A DNA stretch of 64,000 nucleotides from Ascaris suum (Eukaryota; Nematoda; Chromadorea; Rhabditida; Ascarididae): NCBI GenBank assembly GCA_013433145.1, contig CM024191.1:388501-452500 (forward strand), read 5' to 3'. This document shows positions 12,531 to 24,732 of the stretch, in pieces. The notes under the pieces were generated by a model. The model worked only from the letters and a program-made list of their open reading frames with translations. It made no database searches and was not told where the DNA came from. Numbering within the stretch: position 1 is the first letter of the stretch; every line of letters starts with the position of its first letter. The translations under genes were made by a program, and so were the position numbers.

Positions 12531-12732
12531 GCAATTTTAATGTAGAAAAGCGGAAGTAATGTGGTTGTTGTTGGCAGTACCATATCGTTGAGCGCTTTCA
12601 ACCAGCGTGGTTCGCCGAAAGAAACACGTTGTTGAGAATTCACAGGCCCGTTATAAATGTTGTGAGTCGGGACGCGCGCATTTAAATTGTACTTTTTGCA
12701 TTCCAACGTAAAAACAGTTTCCGGGACAGCTG
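12531..12732 (-). CDS. Candidate exon upstream of 11989-12118, unrecognised protein
   Basis: The frame is open for about 67 codons and ends at a strong donor (ATTGC|GTGAGT). The peptide includes ETVFTLECKKYNLNA, then FGEPRWLKALNDMVL and a threonine/leucine-rich hydrophobic end (LLPLFYIKIA). The 5' boundary is uncertain because the upstream AG sites lack a T-rich tract; an in-frame TAG lies at 12737-12739. Other frames of this GC-richer segment are also open, which lowers confidence. Confidence 0.33.
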
Positions 12733-12739
12733 CTGCCTA

Positions 12740-15360
12740 CCCGCTATTTGCGCTAACAGCAGCCGTTCTGGTCGCTGACGCATCTCATTCGCTCTTTGCA
12801 TCGATAAGTTCGGTCCGCTTGCCTTGTAAACAACACCTATGTTGTGTTTATCCTGCTTCTCGTAAACTCCGCCTCCCTTTTTTAATCCTCTGCACTTTCG
12901 TGTCTTCTGTGCCTGCACCGAAACAACTGATATGTTCATGTGAAGCAACAAAATAGCAGCGACGATTCGATCAGCATGAGCCCCGTGTCTAGAGTTAAAG
13001 CAGGCGGATGAAGTACTGGCCAAGATGGTTCAATCGACTAACATGATGAGTAAAAACAACCGGAAGTGAAACACTTCGTGGACTTATAATCGAAAAGTTC
13101 GTGATTCTTGTGCTTGCTTTCAATAGCCAACGCTTAGAGGAGCAATTCGTGCATATTCAGAACGCGGCAGCTGCATTGCAGCCAAAGTGCGCACGCGTAT
13201 TCCCTTGCGAGCGCACGCTGCTGCTGCTATTAAAGTGAACGTGAACTGAAGCAAGGCACATTAAAAGGATGAGAGCCGACACAGGAGCTGATACAGTTGC
13301 ACTCTGTGACGCTATAGGACTTCTTGTTTCTCATATGTTCTAGAAAGTGCCACGGTTGTTGTCTATGGGGATCACCTGATAAATTAAAGTGGGATGGAAA
13401 TGAAGCGAAATGTTCCATGAAACCGCGATGAAGAAAATGAGGATGAAATAGCAAGATAGTATGAGGAAGTGATAGAGATTGATTTTGAGAAGGAATGACA
13501 AGTGCTTCTATGACAGCAAAGAAAAGAACGAGAAGAGCTGGAAGAAAGCAGTAGAGGCTATAAGAATGTTTCTTAGAAAGAAGGAAAAGGCGTAAGGTTG
13601 TCAAAACTGAACAAGTCAAAGGATGGCGGCGTCACAAAGGCATAATGAAGGCGAAAGAGATAAAAGAGTAGGCGAGAGCAGTTGAAAATGACGAAGTGGA
13701 GGAGTATGGGAGCAGACAAGGCGTATCGTTTCGTGATGGAGCACTGTGCAGAGGGCTGCAATGAGGGCAAGAGCGGAGTCAGAATTTAAATTCAAACAGG
13801 AAGAGGCGATAAGTAGTAACTGGACGTGTCAAGCATGGCTCTGATCTTTTTCTTGCTGTAAACAGCTGCAAACAGCTCTGCAAGGCTGTCAGTAAAACTG
13901 CGCTTATATATAGGCAGTTAGCTGAACCGGTTGACGATTGACGATTCAGGACCCGCCCATCAACGGAGCGCCGGCGTACAGGCAGCAGCGATCAACATGT
14001 ACAGGCATGCCAAGCACGATGGCAGGTGTGTGCGTTTGTGTTCGCGTACTTGCGCATGTGCGTGCATTCGCGCGTGCAGGTGTGTCCTTCTGATGCACCC
14101 GTCGCTAATCTTACATAGCGCACATATATGTTAGTCTCATCCCAGTCGCAGGTTGTTATGCACCTGGAATGCAGCGGCTCATGCCAATGAACCTTCAGTG
14201 GCTCGATGTCATCACAGTAATAAGATATTCCTCCTTGCAGCACGCTTACGCTGCCTTGACCGGGTCCTTACGTTACTTATATCTGCCATCGCATACGGCA
14301 CTAGAGCAGCCACCCAATATAAGAATAGCTTGTTCAGAGGACTCAGGGCCATTGTAATCTTTGCGAACTCTTAATCTCTAATTTACATTTGGAGCGCAGT
14401 CGAATGCTGAAGTCCTTCGGCTTATTCAGACGTTTATTCAAAATGTGTTCATACTGTCATGAGGGCGCTCGATTCGAAGGTTGTGCCCAAGATATACGAT
14501 AGCGGCATTCCGACTTTCGTAGCTGACACTCGTAATTATTCTAATATTCGAAGTTCTGGCACGGCTACAAACAGAATCTTCGTATGCGTAGAAGTGATTT
14601 GGAAACATCGTTGCGGCAGTCATATAAAATTCACATAAAAACGCAAGTTATGGGAGAAAGCGGCGACGAAGGGTGTCGAAAGTACGGCTATTCAAGCAGC
14701 TGAGGTAGAGAGAGCAGAAGACGGTTCCTCTCGAGCAATACTGCATCTTGCGACCTCTAATTCGCTAACAAGTGCTATGCGCACGACCCACTGCGATTGC
14801 TTTAAGCGAGACCGTCTCCGTAAGCTTTACATTCAAAGCCAATAGATTGCAGGTAGAAATCGCGCTCGTGAGAACAAGAACAACTTGTCGCTTGGCTTCA
14901 TTTCTTAAGTAAATAAGCCTAAAGACAGTGCGTCTTTTTTTAAAAAGAAATTGTGCCTCTAAGTGAGGCGTTGCGCACACAAAATTCTAAGGAAAATTAA
15001 GTGCAGTCTGCAAACGTACGAGGCGATGTTAGTTGAAATTTGTTTTCTTGGCACACAACGTTAGGCGCAAACGTCGAAATTTTTGAAGTGCAGCGCAGCT
15101 TTCCTTGTCCCCTAAAAAAAAACTGAACGGCCAAAGAAATGCTTTGGCAGTGTAGAAGAAAATTGAACGGCCTTTCGACTTCCTTTATTTACACAGTGTT
15201 AAAGAGAGAGAGAGAAAAAAAACGGATTATTTCACGTATGTTATCTTAGTGATCGAGTTTCCAAGTTTTCGTTGGACGTAGATGGCTTAAAAATATTGCA
15301 GATAGCCTGCATGATGTTACTTTCTTAATGACACCTCGTTCCTCGTCTACCAAAGGTGCT
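12740..15360. other. Stretch without a supported gene
   Basis: Contains a purine-rich region (about 13,400-13,750), whose opposite strand reads as long Leu/Phe/Ser-rich open frames because of composition, and a GT/GC-rich alternating region around 14,020-14,100. No splice-supported exon was seen. Confidence 0.4.
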
Positions 15361-15366
15361 TTGCGT

Positions 15367-15900
15367 TCACGCAAAATGTGTTCTCAATGACGGCGCGTGC
15401 TGCTTCAAGTTTGTCGCATTTCGTACTTTTCTTCTGCATCGACCGCACACGTATATCCGTCTACCGGCCCAAATACGAAGACGTTGTGGCGCTGCCGTTA
15501 GGTGATCACAATGGCGTTCGGTTTTTCCAGCAACTTGTTCCTTCAGTTTCTTTGCTTCTTTAAGCACTTGCATCGCACGGGCATACTTTAGACTGTGGGT
15601 GCTTATGAATCCATCAATGGAACATAGATGTATGGCCACCTCTATAGTGTTCAGGTGGTAACTTCCACTGAAATGTTTCCCATCTATCATGCCAGTGAAT
15701 GTGATGATGAGCCAAACGAAGAGATGCAATCGTTTTTCTGGACGTGTCGACGCGACAAGGACAAAAAGAAGATGCGGATTGCTTCGTGCTTCTTAAAAAA
15801 AGTGCTGCACTTTCAGCTGGCTCGACTTTTTTTGTCGAACAAAGGCCAGTCATCCAGGATAGCGAATACGCCTTCCAAGTGAATGTGGACATTTGCCCAC
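15367..15900 (-). pseudogene. Protein-like but frame-broken stretch
   Basis: Three overlapping minus-strand frames each give protein-like pieces that stop and restart. One contains HLEGVFAILDDWPLFDKK. The next passes through WETFQWKLPPEHYRGG. The third runs LKYARAMQVLKEAKKLKEQ and then YVCGRCRRKVRNATNLKQH, with a possible C-x2-C...H zinc-binding pattern. A T-rich acceptor (AACATTTCAG) lies in the middle at about 15,672. It may be a decayed transposon gene or exons of a real gene read across an intron. No family was recognised. Confidence 0.28.
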
Positions 15901-18545
15901 TGTGGTAATTTCAATTATTGTTAGGTGATCACAGATTGTTGTAAAAGTTGTTAGAGCGACTGGAAAACGCAGAACGCTTATCAATTTCACCCTTCTCTAC
16001 GTCACACAATCCAGAAAAGCGCACCCAGAGGGTCCACACCACTTTATAGCCGATCACTTGGCTGCAGTTTGTGTGGTTTACAATTTTTGTAACGTGTCTA
16101 GTCGTAAAAAGTCCAGCATAGTGTGCGGAAATACTAAAATGCAACCGTCGATTCACGCTAGGTATCAGCAGAAATTAAGGTTGAAAAGGGGTGAGTGGTG
16201 AAGGGGAAGGTGAGAGAAAAGAGATGCTTGCTACTGCGCGCAAACAACACCAACATGACGCTCCATAAGCTAGCAAACTTATTCATGCAACAGTGTGCAC
16301 ATTCGACGAAACGGAAATGACTGATTCTGAACCGTCTACTTCATACGTCTTGCTTACGATTTTGACGAGATCTCGATCACTAAAAGCAATGTATACACTC
16401 AAATGGAAGTAAGTGAAATTGCGCTTTTCGTGATGCTTGAGGTGAGTGCTTTTTTCGAGGGAACGTAATAGAACTTTGATGCCAGCACCTATGTCTCCAC
16501 GACATATTAGGTTTTTTCATCGAATTCTGTTTTACGAAAAAAAATCTTTTTTGAGTTATGTTGTGGTAAGAAATATTGCACGTTCCGCATTTTATTATAG
16601 CTTTCAAACGGTTGTTTGGCGTTTTATGCACCAGTGAGAAAAATACCTAGGCTTATCTCTTGCTAGTCTCCGGAACATTTTTTTCACTAAATAAATTGGC
16701 CAGGTTTTGCCTCCCACGAACTTAAAGTGAAACTAGCAATTGATTGAATTTCATCGAAGAAGTTAAAAGCTGAAAATAAATTCATACTCTCAGATTGCAT
16801 CCTCACCAAAGAGATTCTTAATTTTTCGCAATGCTTCTTGCAAGTTTGTTGGCCGCTTGCTTTTTTAGGTCTTGGCTTCATCTTGATTAGACAGGGTGGG
16901 AAGAGATTGCCCACATGCCGGAATCGCTTTAGCATTTAATAGTGTGCATTTTAGTCATCATAATTTTCCTCTTCATATAGCATAATACTTCATCATTTAT
17001 ATTTTGCAAAACCACTTTACGCATTTTCGAAACCTAGAACTTGTTAGGTGTGACATGACGCATGATTGGTGGCGGTTAAAAAAAAACTCCGTTTTGGCGA
17101 TTTCTCTCCTCTATTCACTCATTTATGGTGGTTGTTGCCATCTTAGTGTTGTTGTTGCTGCTGCTGAAAATGCTCCTACGTCGTTGAAAAGGCGTTCATA
17201 CTATAACACTTCCTGTATATTTTTTTGTTTCCTAATTTACTTTCTACATATGTAATGTCATATTCATTATTCTCAATGTCATTTTTCAATAGCAGTTTTG
17301 AACTAATTCATTCCCAAAATATAACAAGAAACGCTCTTTCAATTCTTTAACATACGTCTGGTATGTTGACCGTTTTTTCGGTATTTAAAATAGGCATCTT
17401 GAGTCTCACATTAGCGATATTTTTGAAGTGTTACTTCTAAGGCAAACAAAACTATAAAATGAAATACGAGAGGTGAACTTGAAGCTAAAACAGCTAGCAT
17501 TCATCAGTTCACCTAAGCATTCATTAAATAGCAAATGCTAAGTTAAAGCAGTTGTCATCAAATAATTGAGAAAGTTTGCCTAAGGTTTTTCAATTTCTCG
17601 TATTGTTGAGAAAACGCATTGATCACTGAAGTATAATTGCAGCGATTACCCAATAGAGCTATGAGATGCCTAGAACAAAGACGAAAGCAAGGGAGGGATT
17701 TGTTTCCGTCACTGAATTGCGAAATGCATCCTATTGATGAAATTTTGGGAAAGCGCGCCACAGGAACTACTAGCAGTACATGCATTTAAGCCTAAGCCGC
17801 CATCACACCAAGCAGTTTCGTAAACTGCCAACAAACAATAAAGCATGCAATAATAAATTCATCATCCGACAGCGCTGACAGATCATTCAAAACGTCCAAA
17901 GAAAAGTTTCGTTTTCCCGCGCTTTTCGCCAAGCACATTGTCGCAGGATGCTTTCTTACTGCTGTTTGGAAGGAGGCCCTCGCAAATGGAGGCACCGCCG
18001 TGTAAAGCGATGGATCATACCCTCCTGGGGGCAGATTTTCGCTTCCTGGGGGGTTGAGTTCTCAGAATCCCTTTCTGAATCGGCGGAGTTCCGGAAAGGT
18101 GGGCCCTCGAGGGAGGGAAGGTTGCAAAACGCTCGGTTCTATAACGAGACTTTTCATATCGTTCATGCTACTGTGCTGCATCGTCTTCATAGGAAGCTGC
18201 AATGGGAATAATTTCCGGGAAGTTGCAGTCCTAGCGTTTCTTTGGGAACTCGTTTGATGTAGAAAACGCAGCTGAAGCCCAAGATGCATATTCTTACCAA
18301 GCATAGCCGCATGGTTTATTAAATGCAGATGGCAGTAAAATTTTAGGAACTGCTTAAAAAAGGTTATTCGCCTCGTGCCTAGCGAGAGCGGACTGTGATA
18401 ATGTTATTTTGTGTTGGAATAAGGAAGTTTGCTGTTGCAAAAGTGATAGGAAATGAGATGAGGAGCAGTATGCGGTTTTAGCATATATTTGCTACTTAGT
18501 GAAGTGCACATCCCCCACGGGGGCAGAGGATTTTTTGATCGTAGG

Positions 18546-18590
18546 GGCTCCCGCGGTGAAAAATTTATGAACCATCTTAACGCGGGAGCC
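18546..18590. repeat. Inverted repeat, 10-bp perfect GC-rich stem
   Basis: GGCTCCCGCG at 18546-18555 is the exact reverse complement of CGCGGGAGCC at 18581-18590, around a 25-base AT-rich loop. A second small palindrome (CCCCCACGGGGG) lies at about 18511-18522. Confidence 0.75.
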
Positions 18591-18769
18591 TCGCGAGGGG
18601 GCCATGACAAGGAGGATGGCAGTGAACCCGAACATTGTTTCCCACATGCAAACTTCGAGCCGCTTTTGAATGCTTGTGTTTCCTTTTGAAACAGACAGGC
18701 CGATATGGGAACTTTCTAGCAGAACTCAACTTATTATGCAGCCTAATTCCATTATTTTAGCTTCGGTGG

Positions 18770-18827
18770 TTTCCGGATTGAAGTTTCCGGATTGAAGGAT
18801 TTTTAGGCATAAATAGTTTCCGGATTA
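18770..18827. repeat. Short tandem repeat of TTTCCGGATTGAAG
   Basis: Two exact head-to-tail copies at 18770-18783 and 18784-18797, and a third partial copy (TTTCCGGATTA) at 18817-18827. Confidence 0.8.
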
Positions 18828-19839
18828 TTAGCCACGCATAAATACCTGTTCACTTGTATTTTTCGCCCTGACCAGCGCTTATGAGATCCTCTGCTAGAAC
18901 GTGGGCCTGCAAGTTTCAAGTGTTCTTAGGCACCCCTCAATCGTTGTTAACTCATGACGAAGTTCCATTCTGAGTTTGATCTTTACTGCAATTATAGCCG
19001 TGAGATTTTGTCGTCGTGGCTTCTCTAGTCGGAGAGTTGAAACTTTAGAGTGACAATGAAAGTAAGTACGTTGGGATTACTGGCTGTAAGGATGCGAATG
19101 CAGCAGTAATTATAAATGCAAAAGCAAGACTCATGGAAACTTGCTGACGGATATGATGCCTCTTGACGTGCTTTCGCGAAAGAGAAAAATAAAGAACGCG
19201 TGAAAAATTGTGTATTACGGCGACAGCAATAGAGAGCGTGCGGGAGAAGGAGTATGTTATACTTTCATTTCTGTCCAATTTCCGGGCTAATACTGTGCTC
19301 AGCAGCCCATTAAAGCCAGCATATTATAACTGTGCCTTCCTGCGCAGCGTAGTTTCAAAATGGAGTTGAGTGCTTAGCTGTCACGTCAGAACATGCCATG
19401 AATGAACATTGTTGTAGACACCTGGAAGCAGACGGTTAAAATGACCACGCCATAAAACCTGAAGAAGAGCCAACCCATCGCTTGGAACAAACCTTCCTCT
19501 TGACTTTTGGGAGAAAGGAATCTCATCTGAATAAAACTCCACTGAAAGCCCTCAAGCTGAATACAGCCGCTGTCTTGGAATTTAGGATATAATTTCTTCA
19601 TCCAGCGTTATGTGAATTTTGGAAATAACCCCATCAAATGGGTATTCATTTTATGAATCAGAGTAGAGAATAATCTAGAAACCACTCAATGCTATTTTAA
19701 GGAAAAGAAAAGGTGCAATGGAGGGGGTGCAATTACCCTACTCAGTTGGCATAGCTGCTGAAAGTTAGCAGAGTACTTAGTGCAAAACTAGGACTTTTTT
19801 TTACGCCTATACCAGAATGACATTTTAATCTATTTGTAG

Positions 19840-20010
19840 GTGGTCTCTGGGAGGGATTAAACATCGACCTTGAATGGAAGAACATCTTGAAGGTGAACTC
19901 CTCGATGGATGTTTTCAAACCAATTCGTTATTTGCAAATGGCATCCTCACATTTCTATGTTCTGAACATTGGAATGAGAATGTTCGAAATGGGTGGGCCG
20001 GAGACGGCGA
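19840..20010 (+). CDS. Penultimate exon of an unrecognised gene (plus strand)
   Basis: A T-rich acceptor (TTTAATCTATTTGTAG) precedes 19840 and a donor GCGA|GTAATG follows 20010. The exon is 2 + 56 codons + 1 base. The peptide begins GLWEGLNIDLEWKNILK, continues SSMDVFKPIRYLQMASS, then HFYVLNIGMRMFEMGG. A GLW near a later LQMAS is loosely reminiscent of the first extracellular loop and second membrane segment of claudin-like proteins, but this is only a pattern impression. It ends with one base of a codon, which the exon at 20626 completes. Upstream exons were not found. Confidence 0.45.
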
Positions 20011-20625
20011 GTAATGCATGCTCATCAGTTGTCACTTCTAACCATTCCCAGAGAGAAGATACATTTTTATTGACAGCAAGTCGCAATCGCTGTTCATGTT
20101 TATCGTATCAAACTGACTAGAACTCGTCATGTGGAGTAGCGCTGAAACGTCGAGATAACGTCTAGGAATCACGCTCAAGAAGTGCATGTCTAGGAATTTA
20201 AAAGCTTGTTGGCAGGCCTTTAATGGCATCTCATGTTTCTACCAACATTCCTCCATGGAATGACTCTTAAATGCATTTATGAATGTTGCAATTAGATGCT
20301 ATATCTAAACAAATTTTCATTTATAGTTCTCATCGATCTGTGACCCACTTGGTTTAGGTAAACCTGAATTTTGTTGTCCCTGATGCGATAGAAACTTGCC
20401 TATCACTTCAGTTTGTGTCTGGGTTCCAGAAATAAAAGCAGAATCCTAAGATAGCAGTGAAATTGACGTTAGAAAGCAATGCGATCAGACACATACGCGA
20501 ACTCATATGTGACACATTGGGTGTGACAAACAAAGAATGTGATTGCAGGTCAACAAATGGTGTAATTATAGGTCATGCCGACTTGCTTCAAAGTTCGCAT
20601 CCTTTGTTTTTTTTATTGTTTACAG

Positions 20626-20663
20626 ACGGCCAGACACCTAAAAACTCCCACTACTCTGTCTGA
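20626..20663 (+). CDS. Terminal exon of the 19.8-kb gene, ending NSHYSV
   Basis: A very strong acceptor (TTTTTTTTATTGTTTACAG) ends at 20625. The exon supplies two bases that complete the codon left at 20010, then reads GQTPKNSHYSV and stops at TGA 20661-20663. The hydrophobic last residue with Ser at -1 resembles a C-terminal PDZ-binding type tail, which would suit a membrane protein; this is inference. No canonical AATAAA was seen close after the stop. Confidence 0.45.
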
Positions 20664-22382
20664 GCAACTGGCGCCTCTTGCTATATAAATCGAGAACTGT
20701 TTTACGCAAAGCGTCGAACACGAAAACATTTGATGAAACTTCAACAGTCGTTTATTTTTAAACGTATTCAGAGAACGCACTATTCCAATCAATTTATAAG
20801 GATATAAATCCTCATTATAAAGCCTTTTTTGGCTTTTCAACTTGCTAAGGAGTGCATGTTGAAATTTCTCACTTCAAAATGATCATAGTGATTCCGTCCG
20901 AAAGCTGAGAAGATGAGGAAATTCGAAGGAAAATTAGGACAACGCCTGAGGCAGCGTGCGAACAAGAAACGCTCAAAGGAAGAGTGATGCAAGAGTGTTA
21001 CTGGAGAAACGACAGCTTGTTGTAACAGAGGATACCGTAATATAATCCACAGAATAAGAAAGCGCAACAGAAACCGGAACAGGCTGGAGCTGGACGAGGT
21101 CAACACTGAAATTTTATGAAAATGTTGGCATCTATGTGGTCAAACAAGGTGACAGGATTCGAGCAATTAAGAGCGAGACGCTAAAAATGAGAGAACATCA
21201 GATCCTTCTCTCGTTTTAATTACGCTCATCTTAACAAGGAAATGGAAATCTGCAGGTATAACCGTCTTATATCCGGGACGCGAGCAATGCACAAATTGCA
21301 AACATAGATCGCAAGTGTGCTGCTTGTCGAAATTCTTGAACTTTGTGTTTACGCACAACTTTACACTGCAGCGGAATAGGAAACATTTTCGGCATCCTCT
21401 TCGCAAAAACCATCCAACAGAGAATGATTTCACCGTGATCATAGAGTAAATAAATTCGCAAAAGAAAAATCGTGTGTAAAATACGTCATTCAACCTAATA
21501 ACGAACGAATAGACGTTTCGAATGAACGAAAACACCTTCAACTTGTTAAGAGGCTATCTCACGTGGCATCGAAGAAAAACCTGCGTAAACTATGCAATAC
21601 CCTAAAAAACCATCGCGTCGGAATCCCACAATATGCCATCCCTCTCATTTCTATTTGCTTTTCATCTTTCCCGCTTCAGCAAATTCTCTTTGACGAAAAA
21701 GTAGTATGCACAGCTGATATACAACCTGCTACCACTTCCAAGAGTTAAAACAACAAGAAAAACAAAGTTTGATCAGTGGAGAGTAGGTAAATGGCTGGAA
21801 TCTTGTGGACCAATGCTCTCAGTCTATTATAATTTTCTAACTGTAGTATAACAAAATTCACTTCCAGAATTCCGTAGATTCTGTTATATTGTGCCCTACC
21901 GCTTCTGATGTGCCTGAAGCTACATTATACTACACTACAGGACACCAAAATTTTCATAAAATTTGCTATAATGTCCTTCACTCAATTTGGAATTTTCCTG
22001 ATTTATGCTGCATTTTATTTCACCTCCACAAAAACTTCGCAAAATACACTATTATATGCTTGACTGCTCTCAAAAATTCATGAACTCCTTCACCATCGTA
22101 GTCTTGCTAACGCTTAAGATGGAAGCTGTACGAAGGAAACGTGGTTCCACTCGTTCACGGTGTAAATTCCCAGAAAGGGGAACTAACGGCAGAATGCAAG
22201 TATTAAGATTAAGAGACACGCATAATCGCACGGAAATGTAAGACTTGATTCTGGGTTTAGAAAATCCAGACATGAAGGAAAGCGCGAAGGGCGACGTGAA
22301 TTGTGATGCATTGTGTCAAGCAGCAGCCTCTGAGACCTCAGCATTCCGACCACATCCTCAATTTACTTGTTTTTTCCAACAG

Positions 22383-22454
22383 CAGAATGAGCTTCGCGAC
22401 TGCCTCACACGTTCCACATCCTTGTTCATCTCGCTGCATTTTGCTTACTCGAAA
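22383..22454 (+). CDS. Isolated candidate exon
   Basis: A strong acceptor (CTTGTTTTTTCCAACAG) and a donor TCGAAA|GTAACA bound 24 full codons reading QNELRDCLTRSTSLF and then ISLHFAYSK. No neighbouring exon with matching phase was established. Confidence 0.28.
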
Positions 22455-24644
22455 GTAACACACCATTACCATAATCATCTCTCACATCGTCCTCAAAACA
22501 AACGAATCCTATCAATCCGTTAAAGGATCCGTAAAAATTCGCCAGCATCTATAACGCATCAAATGAACCGCCGTGTCTGGGTGGAAATATGCCCTCTACA
22601 CTTTAGCAGCAGCTGGTATATCTAACTAGTTGTGTTGCAAGGTGAAGTTATGCCAAGACCACACTTTTTCAAAAATCGCTGAGCCATTGCAGTTTCACGT
22701 GAACGTGATGCAGTGCAATAGCATGGCAAAAACGGTCTCCCAATGAAGCCATGCGTTTTCAAATTTTCCAGGCCGCATAGGACCCCTTCGTTGTCATTTC
22801 TTACACCACCTTAAATGCGCCTCCTGCTGGATGCCTTCGTGTTTCAAGCCGTTGTCAGTGACTGATCTCAGTTAGTAGCCGCATTATCCTAACTAAAACT
22901 CTAAGAGGTAGAAGATTACCCAAAATATTTAGTGCCAGGACGTGAATTTTGCTTCCAAAATTCCGACAATACGCCAAAATATGGTTCTAGAAAGTGTTCA
23001 AAGAATCCATCTTTCATTTCTGTAACTGAAAATGAGGCTGTTGAGAGATGAGTTTTACCGAAGAAGAGAGGGCAGTATTTCTGTTCCAGGTTTGTTCGAA
23101 GTGGATTTTCAAGGTTTTATATGATATAGGCGGCCTTTCGGCTGTACTTTCTTGTTGAAATTTCTTTAAATTATTCCCCCATTCGTCTTTAATGATATAT
23201 CTCTCTACAAATAGTGGTGTTTGGACATTCAGAGTCCCATACCATAACATTTTCACATTCGAGTGGATAGAACCCAACGACTAAACTACAAAGGTTTTAT
23301 GCACCGTTGTAAAAGCTCACTATGACGATTGATGTCTTTAAATATTTATACGTTTATGCATCATGTATTTGCTTTTTTCGGATTCCAAACCGTAGAGGCT
23401 ACAGCGATGAGACTTAACGGGTATGATCTATGCCTTATGCCTATGCTCATGATCGCCATTCGCCCTCTCTATTTTTCACCATAATTCTAAAGAGATGTGT
23501 AATCCACAGGTCGATTTTATTGCATAATTGCTCACGTATCACTCATTGTCTGATTTCGCACAGTCTTACTACATTTTACACCAAATATAGAATTTCATTT
23601 CTGGAGAACGATCAGCATTTAATGTGTTTGACAGTGAATGATAGTTCGGCTCCAAAACAAACAAATCATAGGCATAACAGCTGCAAAATTCGAATAAAGA
23701 CCCAGCTTTGAATAGAAGTCCATCGCATTAGAGAGGAAGCGATGTAGTCCTCATATTAGTTCCCGTTACAGGTAGCTTAAACCACACGAGCAATCCATGA
23801 TGTATACGTGAGCATCTTCAGCTGCAAACAAAAGGCCCCTTTATACGCTTCTGGCAGGCGCCTTATCTTATCAACTGCAGTTTTTATTAACCAGGCGCTC
23901 ATCACTTTATGTACTTTCTTTCGTGTTTACGGCTTGATCACAGGCACCATAAGATAAGCATCGCTGTCGTCGTCTGTACGACCAACTATAATATTTGCGA
24001 AGTGAACCGTTCGTGTCGAACGAATCGTGCTTGAATATTTATGTTGCTAGTGATGGTGTCACAAGATGTTTGAGCCTTGGAAAGGCGTCCATGGCGAAGA
24101 AATTCCATGGCGCAAGGTGTAAAACTTTGCGCAGATAGAAGTTTTTTAGAGAACTAGGAAAGTGTTTCGTGGAAATTTGGGGATTAGTGGCGGAAGCCCG
24201 ATGAAGTAATGCTTCTTGGGAAGCTGTGATGTGCTGCACGAATAAGAGATAATTGATTTAATTGCTTCATTCAATGCGTTCTAATGTGTATTAACTGCAA
24301 CGCAGTTTCCCATTCTTTCTTCATTAGCTGCTTCCAACTGATTGCGTTTAATGCCATCCATCATCTTTATATGCGAGCATCTTTTTCCCCACATTTACTA
24401 TCAACGTTTTATCAGACTGTATATCGGGATGGGACTTGACATAACGGTGTGTTCGATGTCAAAGCGAACTGGTAGCACGAAGTCAGGAAAATTTACAGCT
24501 TCAAGCACTCATTTCCTACTATTCAATCAGCCTGCGCACTTTTGTTATTTATCTTGAGCGACGCTTCCATTGCCTACAACATTTTATTTACGTCAAGAAT
24601 AGTCTTAGAGTACAGAGTACCATAATCTGCCCATTGCTCGCCAC

Positions 24645-24732
24645 CTGTACTAGACATACTACATCAGAAAATGCATTGCGAAATTGCTGATGTTCATCAT
24701 TCCGATCAGGTGGGCATTCATTATCTGTTGCG
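24645..24732 (-). CDS. Isolated candidate exon
   Basis: The acceptor GTTTCACTGCTCAG is followed by one base and 29 codons: a polar, cysteine-containing start ATDNECPPDRNDEHQQ and then RNAFSDVVCLVQ. It ends at CAG|GTGGCG, a weak donor. It could be part of an extracellular domain. No partner exon was found. Confidence 0.25.

Larger units (their letters stand above)
15910..19839. other. Stretch without a firmly supported gene; GC-rich inverted repeats near 18.0-18.6 kb
   Basis: Mostly AT-rich. A minus-strand frame at about 19,386-19,601 reads through a hydrophobic segment (WLFFRFYGVVILTVCF) to a donor-like CCAG|GTGTCT, but no acceptor could be fixed, so it is not called as an exon. Confidence 0.35.

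Noticed and set aside
13230..13770. Leu/Phe/Ser-rich minus-strand frames that look like membrane segments
   Set aside because: They reflect a purine-rich tract on the plus strand rather than a conserved protein.
14020..14100. Cysteine-rich peptide in a plus frame
   Set aside because: It comes from an alternating GT/GC-rich simple-sequence region.
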